NCBI RefSeq assembly: GCF_039543645.1
Contig: NZ_BAABKD010000001.1
Coordinates: forward strand, 124,001-188,000
Length of the DNA: 64,000 bases
Reading direction: 5' to 3'
DNA from: Paenalcaligenes hermetiae
Lineage (GTDB): Bacteria > Pseudomonadota > Gammaproteobacteria > Burkholderiales > Burkholderiaceae_B
In this document: in pieces, positions 7,989 to 17,642 of the stretch
Position numbering within the stretch: position 1 is the first letter of the stretch
Layout of the letters: each line of letters begins with the position of its first letter
Translations under genes and position numbers: made by a program
Notes under the pieces: generated by a model
Databases searched by the model: none
Told to the model about the DNA's origin: nothing
Seen by the model: the letters and a program-made list of their open reading frames with translations, nothing else

Positions 7989-8903
7989 TTAGTTTTGCTT
8001 ATGCGCCACCAAACCAATCCAACCCTCGCGTTCACGCCAAGGGGTTAAATGCAGATAATCGCTATAAGCCTCTTGCATCTCTGCCGTTTGCCACTCAAAA
8101 ATACCGGCCAACACTAAAAAACCACCGGGTTTAACGCGTGCTGCTAACATCGGCGCAAGGATTTTCAGGGGGTTAGCTAAAATATTCGCTACCACTACAT
8201 CATATTGTTGCTCGGGCAGGTCTCCTGGCAACATCGCATTCACATACACACTATTGTTTTGCGCATTTGCCTGTGTGGAAAACACCGCTTGTTCATCCAC
8301 ATCCACCCCATCAGTATGTCCAGCACCCAGCTTCTTTGCTGCAATCGCTAAAATGCCTGAACCACACCCATAGTCTAAAACGGTTTGTCCGGCTTGCAAA
8401 TGCTCTGATAACCACTCTAAGCATAGATGTGTGGTGGGATGGCTCCCTGTGCCAAAAGCCAAGCCTGGATCCAGCTGAATACACACTTTGCCTTCGCTTT
8501 GCGCTTGTTGCGCCACAGCGTCTTCGGCGTGCCAGCTCGGTACGATCAAAATACGCTCACCGACCTCGATCGGACCAAACTGGGACTGCGTTAAGCGGAC
8601 CCAGTCGTTATCTGGTACATCTCGTACATGCCAGTCTCCCTCGTCGATATCTAAGATCTGGTGGTCGCGCAACTGCTGAACCATTTCGGCAGCATCCGCG
8701 TCCTCGGGCAACAACGCCACTACCCGATTACGTCGCCAAGCAAAGACCTCGGGTTCTAAACCAGGCTCGCCATAAAGCGGGGACTCCGCATCGGTATTTT
8801 CATCAGCGTCTTCTACTGAAACAGACAAAACGCCTAGTTCAAGCAAGGCATCAGAAACCTGTTCTGCCTGCTCTTCCGCACATAATAAAACGATTTCACG
8901 CAT
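7989..8903 (-). CDS. prmA: ribosomal protein L11 methyltransferase
   Basis: A 304-aa SAM-dependent methyltransferase that trimethylates ribosomal protein L11. The SAM-binding motif I, VLDYGCGSGILAIAAKKLGA, lies at about 172-191. VVANILANPL, the conserved post-I catalytic region, follows. The N-terminus MREIVLLC is the family start, so ATG 8903 is chosen. The longer frame begins at a TTG at 8936 inside the accC terminator hairpin and is rejected. It is co-directional with accC but lies behind a terminator, so it is probably expressed partly by read-through or from a local promoter. Confidence 0.93.
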   Translation of the reverse strand: MREIVLLCAEEQAEQVSDALLELGVLSVSVEDADENTDAESPLYGEPGLEPEVFAWRRNRVVALLPEDADAAEMVQQLRDHQILDIDEGDWHVRDVPDNDWVRLTQSQFGPIEVGERILIVPSWHAEDAVAQQAQSEGKVCIQLDPGLAFGTGSHPTTHLCLEWLSEHLQAGQTVLDYGCGSGILAIAAKKLGAGHTDGVDVDEQAVFSTQANAQNNSVYVNAMLPGDLPEQQYDVVVANILANPLKILAPMLAARVKPGGFLVLAGIFEWQTAEMQEAYSDYLHLTPWREREGWIGLVAHKQN

Positions 8904-8914
8904 AAGGTGTTTTC

Positions 8915-8947
8915 CAAAAAATAAAAGCAGAGGCAAGCCTCTGCTTT
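8915..8947 (-). terminator. intrinsic terminator between accC and prmA
   Basis: On the minus strand the stem AAAGCAGAGG pairs with CCTCTGCTTT around a 4-base loop, and a TTTTATTTTTT tail follows. The stem is perfect over 10 bp. It lies 22 bases beyond the accC stop and 12 before the prmA start. Confidence 0.85.
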
Positions 8948-8969
8948 ATATTTTACCGCGAGTTCGCCA

Positions 8970-10316
8970 TTAAGGGCGTTTTGCCAATTTTTCTTCAAGA
9001 TAGTGGATACTAAACGAGCCCGACTGAAACTGTGGGTCTTGCATGAGTTCACGATGAAGTGGAATATTGGTTTTCACCCCTTCGACGATCATTTCTGATA
9101 AAGCAATGTCCATGCGAGCAATCGCCTGCTCACGCGTTTCGCCATAGCTAATCAGCTTACCAATCATGGAATCATAGTTCGAAGGCACGGTATAGCCAGC
9201 AAACACGTGCGAGTCCATGCGAATCCCTGGGCCCCCTGGTGTATGCCATTTGGAGATATGTCCAGGGCTAGGAATAAATTTGAATGGGTCCTCGGCGTTG
9301 ATACGACATTCGATAGAATGCCCCTTGAATTGGATGTCACGCTGGCGCAAAGTGAATTTTTCACCGGCAGCAATCAGGATCTGCTGCTGCACCAAATCAA
9401 TACCGGTAACCATCTCGGTAATGGTGTGCTCTACCTGAATGCGCGTATTCATTTCGATAAAATAAAACTCACCATCCTCGTAGAGAAACTCAAACGTCCC
9501 CGCACCGCGATAGTTGAGCTTACGGCATGCATCCACACAGCGATCACCAATGCGTTCGATCAGCTTACGCGGAATACCGGGAGCAGGTGCTTCTTCGATC
9601 ACTTTTTGGTGACGGCGCTGCATAGAGCAATCGCGCTCACCGAGCCAAACTGCATGACCATTACCATCGGCTAACACCTGGATCTCGATATGGCGAGGAT
9701 TTTGCAGGTATTTTTCCATGTAGAGGTCAGGGTTACCAAATGCCGCTTCGGCTTCAGCACGAGTTGTCGCCACCGCATTCAATAAAGCCCCCTCGGTGAA
9801 AACAACACGCATACCGCGCCCGCCTCCGCCACCGGAAGCTTTGACAATGACGGGGTAACCAATATCACGAGCAATGCGAATGATTTCCTCTGGGTCATCG
9901 GGCAATGCCCCTGCCGAGCCTGGTACCACCGGTACATTAGCCTCGATCATGGTTTTTTTCGCAGTGACCTTGTCACCCATCAGGCGAATCGTATCAGCAC
10001 GAGGACCAATAAACACAAAACCACTTTTTTCGACACGCTCAGCAAAGTCTGCATTCTCAGCCAAAAAACCATATCCAGGGTGAATGGCTTCTGCATCCGT
10101 GACTTCGGCGGCCGCAATAATAGCGGGCATATTTAAATAGCTTTCGCGGGGGTTCGCCGGACCAATACAAACCGATTCATCGGCCAAACGTACATATTTG
10201 GCATCACGGTCTGCTTCGGAGTGCACCACTACGGTTTTAATACCCATTTCGCGACAAGCGCGCTGGATGCGTAGGGCGATTTCCCCCCGGTTAGCGATAA
10301 GGATCTTTTCAAACAT
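8970..10316 (-). CDS. accC: acetyl-CoA carboxylase, biotin carboxylase subunit
   Basis: A 448-aa ATP-grasp enzyme that carboxylates biotin on AccB using bicarbonate and ATP, the first half-reaction of acetyl-CoA carboxylase. The family N-terminus [17 protein letters not shown] is present. The glycine-rich ATP loop GGGGGRGM lies near 163-170, and the catalytic [14 protein letters not shown] region (Glu, Asn, Arg) near 288-300. ATG 10316 is preferred over the upstream in-frame TTG 10328 because it gives the universal N-terminus. It starts 4 bases after the accB stop, so the pair is translationally coupled and makes the subunits in step. A terminator follows. Confidence 0.97.
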   Translation of the reverse strand: MFEKILIANRGEIALRIQRACREMGIKTVVVHSEADRDAKYVRLADESVCIGPANPRESYLNMPAIIAAAEVTDAEAIHPGYGFLAENADFAERVEKSGFVFIGPRADTIRLMGDKVTAKKTMIEANVPVVPGSAGALPDDPEEIIRIARDIGYPVIVKASGGGGGRGMRVVFTEGALLNAVATTRAEAEAAFGNPDLYMEKYLQNPRHIEIQVLADGNGHAVWLGERDCSMQRRHQKVIEEAPAPGIPRKLIERIGDRCVDACRKLNYRGAGTFEFLYEDGEFYFIEMNTRIQVEHTITEMVTGIDLVQQQILIAAGEKFTLRQRDIQFKGHSIECRINAEDPFKFIPSPGHISKWHTPGGPGIRMDSHVFAGYTVPSNYDSMIGKLISYGETREQAIARMDIALSEMIVEGVKTNIPLHRELMQDPQFQSGSFSIHYLEEKLAKRP

Positions 10317-10320
10317 GAAA

Positions 10321-10782
10321 TTAGCCAATCACAAACAAGGGCTGACCGTATTCGACGGGCGCACCATTTTCAACAAGGATTTCTTTAATAACACCGGCTT
10401 TATCTGCTTCGATTTCATTAAGCAGCTTCATCGCCTCGATGATACAGAGCGCGTCACCTTCTTGAACGCTTTGGCCTACCTCTACAAATGGAGCTGCTCC
10501 AGGATTCGGAGCGCGATAAAATGTACCCACCATTGGTGCTGTTACCACATGGCCCTCGGGCACAGCAGGAGCACTTTCTGCGGCGGGTGCTGCGGCGGGA
10601 GCGGCAGCAGCTGGTGCAGCCATCGGCATCGCAGCAGGCGCTGTGGCGTATACCATTTGTTGAGGTGCAGCAGGGGCCGACTTAACAATTCTGACCTTGC
10701 CATCACCCTCGGTGACTTCGAGTTCAGAAATATCAGACTCTGCAACGAGGTCAATTAAGGTTTTAAGTTTTCTAAGATCCAT
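10321..10782 (-). CDS. accB: acetyl-CoA carboxylase, biotin carboxyl carrier protein
   Basis: A 153-aa carrier subunit of acetyl-CoA carboxylase. The N-terminal domain ([16 protein letters not shown]) is followed by an Ala/Pro-rich mobile linker at about 45-72. The C-terminal biotinyl domain carries EAMKLLNEI, with the biotinylated Lys at about 119 (Leu replaces the usual Met after KL). The start is ATG 10782 with AGGA upstream; the longer frame from 10803 starts before the conserved N-terminus. It lies directly upstream of accC. Confidence 0.96.
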   Translation of the reverse strand: MDLRKLKTLIDLVAESDISELEVTEGDGKVRIVKSAPAAPQQMVYATAPAAMPMAAPAAAAPAAAPAAESAPAVPEGHVVTAPMVGTFYRAPNPGAAPFVEVGQSVQEGDALCIIEAMKLLNEIEADKAGVIKEILVENGAPVEYGQPLFVIG

Positions 10783-10854
10783 GCATGTTTCCTGCCACAC
10801 CACTGCCGTGTATCACTAAAAACGGTCAGGGTGCTGTTAAAATTGGATGAAAGA

Positions 10855-11286
10855 TTAAGCCATAGCATAACGCAATGCGGCTTCGTAGCCATAAGCCCCT
10901 AAACCCACAATAACACCTTTAGCCAAGTCCGATAAATAGGAATGGTGCCTAAAGGTTTCGCGTTGATGCACATTAGATAAATGTACCTCGATAAAGGGAA
11001 TAGCAACGCCCGCCAAAGCATCACGTATCGCCACACTCGTATGCGTGTACGCGCCAGCATTGATTACGATGTAATCGATCTGTTCATGACGCGCTTGATG
11101 GATACGATCCACCAGAGCGCCTTCGGAGTTGCTTTGATAAGTGCTACACGTACCCCCTAAGTCTGCTGCCACGTGCCGTAGATGCTGGTTAATATCATCC
11201 AAGGTCTGTGAACCATAAATATGCGGTTCACGCTGGCCTAACAAGTTTAAGTTGGGTCCATGTATCACAAGTATATGACGAGCCAT
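10855..11286 (-). CDS. aroQ: 3-dehydroquinate dehydratase, type II
   Basis: A 143-aa cytosolic enzyme that dehydrates 3-dehydroquinate to 3-dehydroshikimate in the shikimate pathway. Family motifs are [15 protein letters not shown] with the catalytic Tyr near residue 23, [17 protein letters not shown], and [19 protein letters not shown]. The length is normal for the dodecameric type II enzyme. It is in the common Burkholderiales order aroQ-accB-accC, with 72 bases to accB. The ribosome-binding site is weak (AAG). The other shikimate gene in this window, aroE, is on the opposite strand at 16.8 kb. Confidence 0.96.
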   Translation of the reverse strand: MARHILVIHGPNLNLLGQREPHIYGSQTLDDINQHLRHVAADLGGTCSTYQSNSEGALVDRIHQARHEQIDYIVINAGAYTHTSVAIRDALAGVAIPFIEVHLSNVHQRETFRHHSYLSDLAKGVIVGLGAYGYEAALRYAMA

Positions 11287-11382
11287 GGCTTAATAACGTG
11301 ATAATTATAGATCGCTTTTTTACGCCAAAAAGCCCTGTTTGTCTATAAAAACAAGCATTTTTAACATAAAAAAGCCCAAGAT

Positions 11383-11410
11383 ACGGCTGTAGTTTAAACG
11401 AAAAAGCCGT
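11383..11410 (-). terminator. possible weak terminator downstream of the TlpA-type gene
   Basis: On the minus strand ACGGCT pairs with AGCCGT across a long loop, and a TTTTTT run follows about 8 bases after the stem. The stem is short and the T-run is displaced, so termination would be partial. The rest of the 138-bp spacer is AT-rich and may hold an aroQ promoter. Confidence 0.35.
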
Positions 11411-11424
11411 TGTTTGCCGGCAAG

Positions 11425-11913
11425 TTAAGGGGTTTTTTTCAAATTATTGATTTTGCTATCTAAATCCTTTTTGTCGATCTGACCAAGAATCTGATGCACC
11501 ACCGTACCATCTGCCGAGATCACCAAAGTAAAAGGCAGCCCCCCTTTGGGGTTACCGAGCGCACGCATATGCTTGACGCCACTATGCCCCGGCACATAAA
11601 GATCATACGAAACGGGTATTTCCTGTAAGAATCTTTTGACATTACGCTGTGTATCTATGGCTAAACCAACAAACTGTACATCTGTATGCGATTGACTCAG
11701 CGCCTCTAAGTCAGGCATTTCCTCTACACAAGGCGGGCACCATGTCGCCCAAAAATTAACAACCAAGGGTTTTCCCGTGTATTGTGATAACGCGGTGCTT
11801 TCGCCATTCAGGTCATCAACGCTTAACTCGAACACAGACTGTGCTAACGCAGGTCTTAGCCCCAACGCAAAGAGAATGGTGATCCAAAAAGCAGCTAAAC
11901 GGCGTAAAAACAT
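11425..11913 (-). CDS. TlpA/ResA-type periplasmic thiol-disulfide oxidoreductase
   Basis: A 162-aa thioredoxin-fold protein with an N-terminal signal peptide or anchor (residues 1-25, ending ALA). The active site is WATWCPPC, with Cys59 and Cys62, a reducing-type CPPC as in TlpA, ResA and CcmG. The cis-Pro region GGLPFTLVISADG follows. These proteins keep periplasmic thiols reduced, often for cytochrome c or copper-site maturation. No cytochrome-maturation genes are adjacent, so the partner is unknown. It begins the minus-strand run tlpA-aroQ-accB-accC and is divergent from mpl. Confidence 0.9.
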   Translation of the reverse strand: MFLRRLAAFWITILFALGLRPALAQSVFELSVDDLNGESTALSQYTGKPLVVNFWATWCPPCVEEMPDLEALSQSHTDVQFVGLAIDTQRNVKRFLQEIPVSYDLYVPGHSGVKHMRALGNPKGGLPFTLVISADGTVVHQILGQIDKKDLDSKINNLKKTP

Positions 11914-11942
11914 GACGATCTCAGTATCCTTTCCTTTGGTTT

Positions 11943-11972
11943 TTGCTCTATTTAGAACTGAGGTTCTATAAA
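11943..11972 (+). promoter_or_regulatory. candidate sigma-70 promoter of the mpl operon
   Basis: A TTGCTC at 11943-11948 and a TATAAA at 11967-11972 are separated by 18 bp, in the divergent spacer 62 bp before the mpl start. The spacer contains a short dyad AGAAC/GTTCT (11954-11966). Predicted from consensus only. Confidence 0.5.
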
Positions 11973-12034
11973 AAGTTCCATTTTTGCTTTATAGCAAGCA
12001 AATGTTGTCTAAAATGGGAGCAAATGGAGGTTTT

Positions 12035-13411
12035 ATGCATATTCATATATTAGGTATTTGCGGTACGTTTATGGGGGGCTTAGCACTGATAGCCCGTGCT
12101 GCTGGGCATCGTGTTACAGGCTGCGATGCGGGTGTTTACCCCCCAATGAGTACCCAGCTGCAAGAGCAAGGGATCGATTTAATCGAAGGCTATGATGCCG
12201 ATCAAGTTCAGCTCAAGCCTGATTTATTCGTGATTGGTAATGTAGTCAGTCGTGGCAACCCACTGATGGAAGCCATTTTAGACCAAGGTTTACCTTATAC
12301 CTCTGGGCCACAATGGTTGGGCGAGAATATACTACGCTCACAGCATGTGCTTGCTGTCGCTGGCACCCACGGTAAAACCTCCACCAGTTCCATGTTAGCT
12401 TGGATTCTGGAGTACCATCAGCGCCAACCTAATTTTTTAATCGGTGGCGTCGCACCTGATTTAGGGGTATCCGCTCGTTTTGATGCCAAACAGTCGTTGT
12501 TTGTCATCGAAGCGGATGAATACGATACCGCATTTTTTGATAAACGCTCTAAATTTGTCCACTATCGACCGCGCACTGCCATTTTAAACAATTTAGAATT
12601 TGACCACGCGGATATTTTTGCGGATTTGGCCGCTATCGAAACCCAATTCCATCATCTGGTGCGTACAATTCCTAGCCATGGTCTGATTATTCGTCCCCAA
12701 GACAGCCCTGCATTAGACCGTGCGCTTGAGCGCGGCTGTTGGACACCCGTCAGTTACTTGGACTCCCCCACTGGTTGGTACGCCGAACAAATCGACCCAC
12801 AGTCTGTACGCGTTGATTTTAATCAGCAACCACAAGGTCACATTCATTGGCACCTAAGCGGTGAGCATAATCGGCTCAATGCGCTTGCCGCCATTGCCGC
12901 CGCCCACCATGTAGGAATTTCCCCTCAACAAAGTTGCGAGGCGCTTAGCCATTTTCAGGGTATTAAGCGACGCATGGAACTACGCGGCACAGTAAATCAT
13001 ATCCGTGTATACGATGATTTTGCTCACCACCCCACGGCGATTGCCTTAACGCTGGCCGGTTTACGCCAACAAATAACCGATCAAGAGCGCATTATTGCCG
13101 TGCTTGAGCCGCGCTCCAATACCATGAAGCTCGGCGCCATGGCGGCTCGCTTGCCCGGCGCTTTAGCTGATGCGGATCATACTTTTTGCTATAGCGAATC
13201 CCAAGGTAAGCACGCGCTCAACTGGGATGCCCACGCTACCTTTGCCCCTTTAGGCAGCAAAGCCACGGTATATCAGGATCTCAATCAGCTGGTCCAAGCC
13301 GTGGTGGCTCACGCGCAACCCCATGATCATATTGTAATTATGAGTAATGGCAGCTTTGGGGGTGTGCATGACCATATTCTCAATGGCTTAGACCACCGTT
13401 TTTCAGAGTAA
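12035..13411 (+). CDS. mpl: UDP-N-acetylmuramate:L-alanyl-gamma-D-glutamyl-meso-diaminopimelate ligase (murein recycling)
   Basis: A 458-aa Mur-ligase-family enzyme that joins recycled murein tripeptide to UDP-MurNAc. The N-terminal Rossmann motif is HILGICGTFMGGLA. The ATP loop GTHGKTSTSS lies at about 110-119, EADEYDTAFFDKRSKF follows, and the later DDFAHHPTAI is typical of the Mpl/MurC group. Mpl rather than MurC is inferred from GGVAPDLGVSAR and the lack of dcw neighbours. ATG 12035 is used, with GGAGG four bases upstream; the frame is open from a TTG at 11984. It is the first gene of an eight-gene plus-strand run through apaH. Confidence 0.94.
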   Translation: MHIHILGICGTFMGGLALIARAAGHRVTGCDAGVYPPMSTQLQEQGIDLIEGYDADQVQLKPDLFVIGNVVSRGNPLMEAILDQGLPYTSGPQWLGENILRSQHVLAVAGTHGKTSTSSMLAWILEYHQRQPNFLIGGVAPDLGVSARFDAKQSLFVIEADEYDTAFFDKRSKFVHYRPRTAILNNLEFDHADIFADLAAIETQFHHLVRTIPSHGLIIRPQDSPALDRALERGCWTPVSYLDSPTGWYAEQIDPQSVRVDFNQQPQGHIHWHLSGEHNRLNALAAIAAAHHVGISPQQSCEALSHFQGIKRRMELRGTVNHIRVYDDFAHHPTAIALTLAGLRQQITDQERIIAVLEPRSNTMKLGAMAARLPGALADADHTFCYSESQGKHALNWDAHATFAPLGSKATVYQDLNQLVQAVVAHAQPHDHIVIMSNGSFGGVHDHILNGLDHRFSE

Positions 13412-13419
13412 AGGTTGAT

Positions 13420-14010
13420 ATGATTCTTTATCTTCACGGCTTTCGCTCCTCTCCCCAGTCTTATAAAGCGCAAGTACTAGCACATGTAATGCAGGCTAAA
13501 AACCAAAGCCATCGTTGGGTCTGCCCCCAGTTACCGGCAAGCCCAGCGGCCGCTATTGCCCTGTGTAATGACTTGATCCAAAAAGCCCAACTCACCAATC
13601 CGAGCCAAGAGCTCGTAATCATCGGCTCTTCATTAGGTGGGTTTTATGCTCATGTACTCGCAGAGCAATGGGGTTGCAAGGCCGTTCTACTTAATCCTGC
13701 GGTTCACGCTCCTCGTGATTTAGCCACGCAGGTGGGTACCCACACAATGTACCACTCTGATGAGCCTTTTGAGTTTTTGCCACAGTATGTTGATGAGCTC
13801 TCCGCCATGCAACCACAGCAGGTTAGCAGCCCTCAACGTTATTATTTACTCGCGGCCAGTGGTGACGAGGTCTTAAACCACCAAGAAATGCTCCAGGCCT
13901 TTCATGGCAGCCAAGGCCTACTCATTTTTGGCAGTGATCACGGTATCGCGGATTTTGATCTTTACCTACACCCTGTTTTACACTTTATAGACCCTACCCT
14001 GTGTAGCTGA
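13420..14010 (+). CDS. YqiA-type alpha/beta-hydrolase esterase
   Basis: A 196-aa small alpha/beta hydrolase. It begins ILYLHGFRSSPQSYKA, and the nucleophile elbow GSSLGG has Ser71. A late GDEVL provides the Asp and SDHGIADF the catalytic His. This layout matches the YqiA/UPF0227 esterases, which cleave short acyl or palmitoyl-CoA esters in other bacteria; the natural substrate is unknown. It starts 8 bases after mpl with AAAGG upstream, so it is operonic. Confidence 0.88.
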   Translation: MILYLHGFRSSPQSYKAQVLAHVMQAKNQSHRWVCPQLPASPAAAIALCNDLIQKAQLTNPSQELVIIGSSLGGFYAHVLAEQWGCKAVLLNPAVHAPRDLATQVGTHTMYHSDEPFEFLPQYVDELSAMQPQQVSSPQRYYLLAASGDEVLNHQEMLQAFHGSQGLLIFGSDHGIADFDLYLHPVLHFIDPTLCS

Positions 14011-14044
14011 CACTCTGCTTTTTGTTCTAACACCCAAGGTTCTT

Positions 14045-15964
14045 ATGTACGTCCTTTTTGAAGACAACGGCAAATTCAAAGCCGAAAAAATTTTTTCTCA
14101 AGCTGATACCACGTTACAGGTAGAGTCAGCCACTGGCAAACGCAGTAAAATTCGTAAAAATAATGTTTTTTTTGAATTTAGTGCGCCTGAACCCACTTTA
14201 CTGTTAGAACAAGCAGAACAACTCGCTGCGGATTTTGATATTGATTTTTTATGGGAGTGCGCACCCGAAGACGAGTTCCATGCGGTGGATTTTGCTCAAG
14301 AATATTTTGGTCACCCACCTAGCGCCGTCGAGAAAACGGCTTTGATCTTGGCTTTGCATAGTGCGCCCGCTTACTTCCACCGACGGGGCAAAGGCTTATA
14401 CCGAGCCGCCCCCAAGGACATTCTTCAAGCCGCTTTGGCAGCTATAGAAAAAAAACGTCAGCAAGCAGAACAACAAGAAGCTTGGACGCAAGCCATGATC
14501 GCTGGCGAGCTACCCGCCGAGATCGCCGCTGTTGCCAATCACCTGCTCACTTCACCCGATAAAAATAGTATAGAGTGGAAAGCCTTTGATGCTGCCGTAC
14601 AGCATTTAGCGATTAGCCCAGAACAGTTATTGCTGGATTTAAATGCCTGGTCTAGCCCCTTAGCCCTTCATCGATATCGGTTTTTCTCACACTATTTTCC
14701 TAAGGGCACCGATTTTCCTGAAATCGAGCTAAAAAATGGTTGGGGGCAGGACTTCCCCTTGGCCGAAGTACAAGCCTACTCTTTAGACGACGCTAACACC
14801 ACCGAGATTGACGATGCTATTTCTATTCAAGCCATTGGCTCACAGCAGTGGCGCGTAGGTATTCATATTGCTACCCCAGGGTTAGCAGTACAGCGTGATA
14901 ACGAGCTAGATCAACTAGCGCGCAAACGCTTATCCACTCTGTATACCCCCGGGCAAAAAGTTTCCATGTTGCCCGAAAATGTGATTCGTCAGTTTTCTTT
15001 GGATGCTGGGTTAGAGCGCCCTGCTGTGTCCTTATACGTGGACATTGATCTGGAGCAAGGCCTAATTCTCCAACACCATACACGCCTGGAACGAATTCAA
15101 GTCAAAGAAAATCTACGGCAAAACGATCTTGATCCACTCGTTACCCTAGAAGCGCTTAATGACCCTAATCAGGACCTGCCCTATGCCGACTGGATACGCC
15201 CCTTATGGGCCGTGACCCAGTTTTTAGCCAAGCAGCGTGAACAGATTCGAGGCAAACCCGAGAACAATAATCGGGTTGAGTTTTTATTTGAACTCGAAGG
15301 GGAGCCCGACAACCCCGATAGCATCGTGCACCTCATACCACGTGTGCGCAATGCCCCCTTGGGCTTAATCACCGCTGAAATGATGATTTTGGCTAATAAT
15401 CTTTGGGGTGGCTTACTCGCCCAATACGATGTACCTGGGATTTATCGCTCACAACAAAATATGCGTACCCGCATGTCGACCCATGCCCTGCCTCACGAAA
15501 GCATTGGTGTGCCACAATATGCCTGGTCAACCTCTCCGTTACGCCGCTATGTGGATTTAGTCAATCAGTGGCAAATTATGGCGGCGGCTGAACATGGGGT
15601 ATCGGCGCGGCTTGTTGCGCCTTTTAAACCTAAAGAAGCCGATTTATTTGCAATTATTGGGGCGTTTGATGCGCAATATACGGCATGGAATGAATTCCAA
15701 CAACGCCTTGAACGCTACTGGGTATTACGTTGGCTAAAACAGCAACAAATTGAACAAATCCCCGCCACTGTCATCAAAGAGGATCTTGTACGCTTTGATA
15801 TTGCACCTTTTATAACGCGTGTGCCTAGCCTAACAGAAGTGACACGTGGGCAAAAAGTTATACTGGACTTACTCACCACCGACGAGTTAACGCTTACCGT
15901 TAGCTGTCGCGTTCGTGAAATTCTTCCTCTACCTGAACCCGATCAGGCTCCTTTGCTCGAATGA
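14045..15964 (+). CDS. RNase II/R-family (RNB domain) exoribonuclease
   Basis: A 639-aa predicted 3'-5' exoribonuclease. The catalytic RNB core contains DDANTTEIDDAISI at about 247-260, whose acidic residues bind Mg. It also has SMLPENVIRQFSLD and the C-terminal STSPLRRYVDLVNQWQ. The N-terminal part is not the paired cold-shock domains of RNase R, and the C-terminus after about 590 is only a short OB-like strand region. It is thus the shorter RNB form common in betaproteobacteria. It overlaps the next gene by 4 bases (ATGA), suggesting coupling. Substrates cannot be inferred. Confidence 0.92.
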   Translation: MYVLFEDNGKFKAEKIFSQADTTLQVESATGKRSKIRKNNVFFEFSAPEPTLLLEQAEQLAADFDIDFLWECAPEDEFHAVDFAQEYFGHPPSAVEKTALILALHSAPAYFHRRGKGLYRAAPKDILQAALAAIEKKRQQAEQQEAWTQAMIAGELPAEIAAVANHLLTSPDKNSIEWKAFDAAVQHLAISPEQLLLDLNAWSSPLALHRYRFFSHYFPKGTDFPEIELKNGWGQDFPLAEVQAYSLDDANTTEIDDAISIQAIGSQQWRVGIHIATPGLAVQRDNELDQLARKRLSTLYTPGQKVSMLPENVIRQFSLDAGLERPAVSLYVDIDLEQGLILQHHTRLERIQVKENLRQNDLDPLVTLEALNDPNQDLPYADWIRPLWAVTQFLAKQREQIRGKPENNNRVEFLFELEGEPDNPDSIVHLIPRVRNAPLGLITAEMMILANNLWGGLLAQYDVPGIYRSQQNMRTRMSTHALPHESIGVPQYAWSTSPLRRYVDLVNQWQIMAAAEHGVSARLVAPFKPKEADLFAIIGAFDAQYTAWNEFQQRLERYWVLRWLKQQQIEQIPATVIKEDLVRFDIAPFITRVPSLTEVTRGQKVILDLLTTDELTLTVSCRVREILPLPEPDQAPLLE

Positions 15965-16815
15965 TGATAAAGCGCCTCTTATCTCCTTTTGATTACCTTT
16001 GGTTAGCTATTGCCTTATCGCTCACCATTCATGGCGCTTTTTTTTATCTTTTTTGGCCCACCAACCATTCCTTACGCTTATCCAACGAACCAGAAGTGGC
16101 TCTCATTAACTACAAAAATGATGAGCCTGTGCTTGAAGCACTGCTGTTAGCACAATGGCAGTCCGCTGGTGGAGGGAGCGGGCAGCCTACCAATGCCGCC
16201 AGCGCACCATTTAGTGGGCAAGCCCTACCCACCCCCAATGAGCTCGTGCTACAAGCGCTACGCGAGCGCTTGCGCCAAGCAGAACAAGAACAACTACAAT
16301 TGCTGATGCAACTCGAGTCCGAGTGGCAGCATGCGCAACAAGAGTCTGCCCAAAATCAGACTGAAACCCTTCACGCCGCTCAGGAAACCACTCATCAAAA
16401 TGAGCTTGCACAAAAAATTCATGTGCTTAAAGCCAAGATCGAACACCATAATGCCCAACCACGCATTCATTTTGATGCACCTACGACCAAAGCCTCGCCC
16501 TATGCGGCGTATATCGAGGCTTGGCGCGCTAAAGTCGAACGCTTAGGCACAGAGCATTATCCGGAACAAGCCAAGGGACAGCTCTCTGACCGTTTACAAA
16601 TGACGGTATACATAGATAATGAAGGACATTTACTCAAGGTCGATATTCATCAGCCAGCTCACAATCCGCTATTTAATGTAGCGGCTCAGCGCATTATTCG
16701 TTTAGCTGCTCCTTTTGAAGCATTTAGTCCAGAAATGAAAGCAGAGATTGATGTGCTTGCGATCACACGGAGCTGGCATTTCACCCAAGGTCAACTTAGT
16801 ACGCAATCACCATGA
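15961..16815 (+). CDS. TonB-like energy-transducer protein
   Basis: A 284-aa inner-membrane-anchored periplasmic protein. An N-terminal transmembrane helix lies at about 12-30 (LWLAIALSLTIHGAFFYLFW). A Gly/Ala-rich segment follows, then a Gln/Glu-rich predicted coiled coil at about 90-165. The C-terminal TonB/TolA-type domain at about 185-280 contains YPEQAKGQLSDRLQMTVYIDNEGHLL and AAQRIIRLAAPF. The usual Pro-Lys/Pro-Glu rod of classical TonB is absent; the coiled coil is more TolA-like. No exbBD is adjacent, so the motor partner must be elsewhere. It overlaps both neighbours by four bases (ATGA). Confidence 0.82.
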   Translation: MMIKRLLSPFDYLWLAIALSLTIHGAFFYLFWPTNHSLRLSNEPEVALINYKNDEPVLEALLLAQWQSAGGGSGQPTNAASAPFSGQALPTPNELVLQALRERLRQAEQEQLQLLMQLESEWQHAQQESAQNQTETLHAAQETTHQNELAQKIHVLKAKIEHHNAQPRIHFDAPTTKASPYAAYIEAWRAKVERLGTEHYPEQAKGQLSDRLQMTVYIDNEGHLLKVDIHQPAHNPLFNVAAQRIIRLAAPFEAFSPEMKAEIDVLAITRSWHFTQGQLSTQSP

Positions 16816-17642
16816 CTTCTTATCCCTTACAATGTGCCGTCATCGGCAATCCCATTGCGCATAGCCGCTCTCCAGAGATTCATCATGCCTTTGCCAAGCA
16901 GTGTGGATTGGCTCTGCAGTACCAGCGTCTCTTAGCAAATGACAATGATTTCTCTGATCATGTGCGTGGTTTTTTTGCTCAAGGTGGACGGGGCTTAAAT
17001 GTCACGGTCCCTTTCAAGGAAAAGGCCTTTGCTTTAGCAGATGTAATCAGCCCCCGTGCCCAACAAGCAGGTGCAATCAATACTCTCTGGATGCAAGATG
17101 GCCAACTGCATGGTTGTAATACTGATGGTATTGGCTTAGTACAAGACTTAATCCGTTTAGGTTTTGATCCAAAGCAGCAACGTGTATTGCTGATTGGTGC
17201 GGGTGGTGCAGCGCGCGGCGTGCTTCTTCCTCTTATCGAAGCAGGGGTCAAGCAACTACGTGTGGTTAATCGCACAGCAGCCAAAGCCCAACAACTCATC
17301 AGCCCCTTAGCACATACGACTTCAGCTTTAGAGGCCGGCGGTTTAGACAACACCCAGGGCATCTGGGATATCGTTATCAATGCCACCTCGAGCAGCCTAC
17401 AAGCGCGCCACCCATTAGACGTACCCCTTAGTTTTAGCTCACAGGCGTTGGCTTACGATATGGTGTATGGGGCTCAGCCTACGCCATTTATGCAAAGCTG
17501 CTTACAACAAGGCGCCAGCCACAGTGCTGACGGCTTAGGTATGCTCGTTGGCCAAGCAGCAGAAAGCTTTGCGATTTGGCATGGACAACGTCCAGATCCT
17601 GCCCCAGTACTGACCTTTTTACGCCAACAATTGGAGTCATGA
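16812..17642 (+). CDS. aroE: shikimate dehydrogenase (NADP)
   Basis: A 276-aa enzyme that reduces 3-dehydroshikimate to shikimate. Motifs are NPIAHSRSPEIHHAF (shikimate binding), NVTVPFKEKA with the catalytic Lys69, NTDGIGLVQDL with Asp104, and the nucleotide loop GAGGAARGV. NRTAAKAQQL after the loop is the basic NADP-specificity motif. The C-terminal GLGMLVGQAAESFAIW is typical. It starts by an ATGA overlap with the TonB-like gene and ends by an ATGA overlap with mtgA. Confidence 0.96.
   Translation: MTSYPLQCAVIGNPIAHSRSPEIHHAFAKQCGLALQYQRLLANDNDFSDHVRGFFAQGGRGLNVTVPFKEKAFALADVISPRAQQAGAINTLWMQDGQLHGCNTDGIGLVQDLIRLGFDPKQQRVLLIGAGGAARGVLLPLIEAGVKQLRVVNRTAAKAQQLISPLAHTTSALEAGGLDNTQGIWDIVINATSSSLQARHPLDVPLSFSSQALAYDMVYGAQPTPFMQSCLQQGASHSADGLGMLVGQAAESFAIWHGQRPDPAPVLTFLRQQLES

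Noticed and set aside
8904..8936. N-terminal extension of prmA to a TTG at 8936
   Set aside because: The TTG lies in the accC terminator stem, and the family N-terminus MREIVLL starts at ATG 8903.
9207..9674. Antisense ORF of 155 codons in accC
   Set aside because: It is on the opposite strand of a well-conserved accC and has no ribosome-binding site or recognisable motif.
17576..17638. mtgA extension inside aroE
   Set aside because: The ATGA overlap at 17639 with GGAG upstream is the better start, and the extension is aroE coding sequence in another frame.
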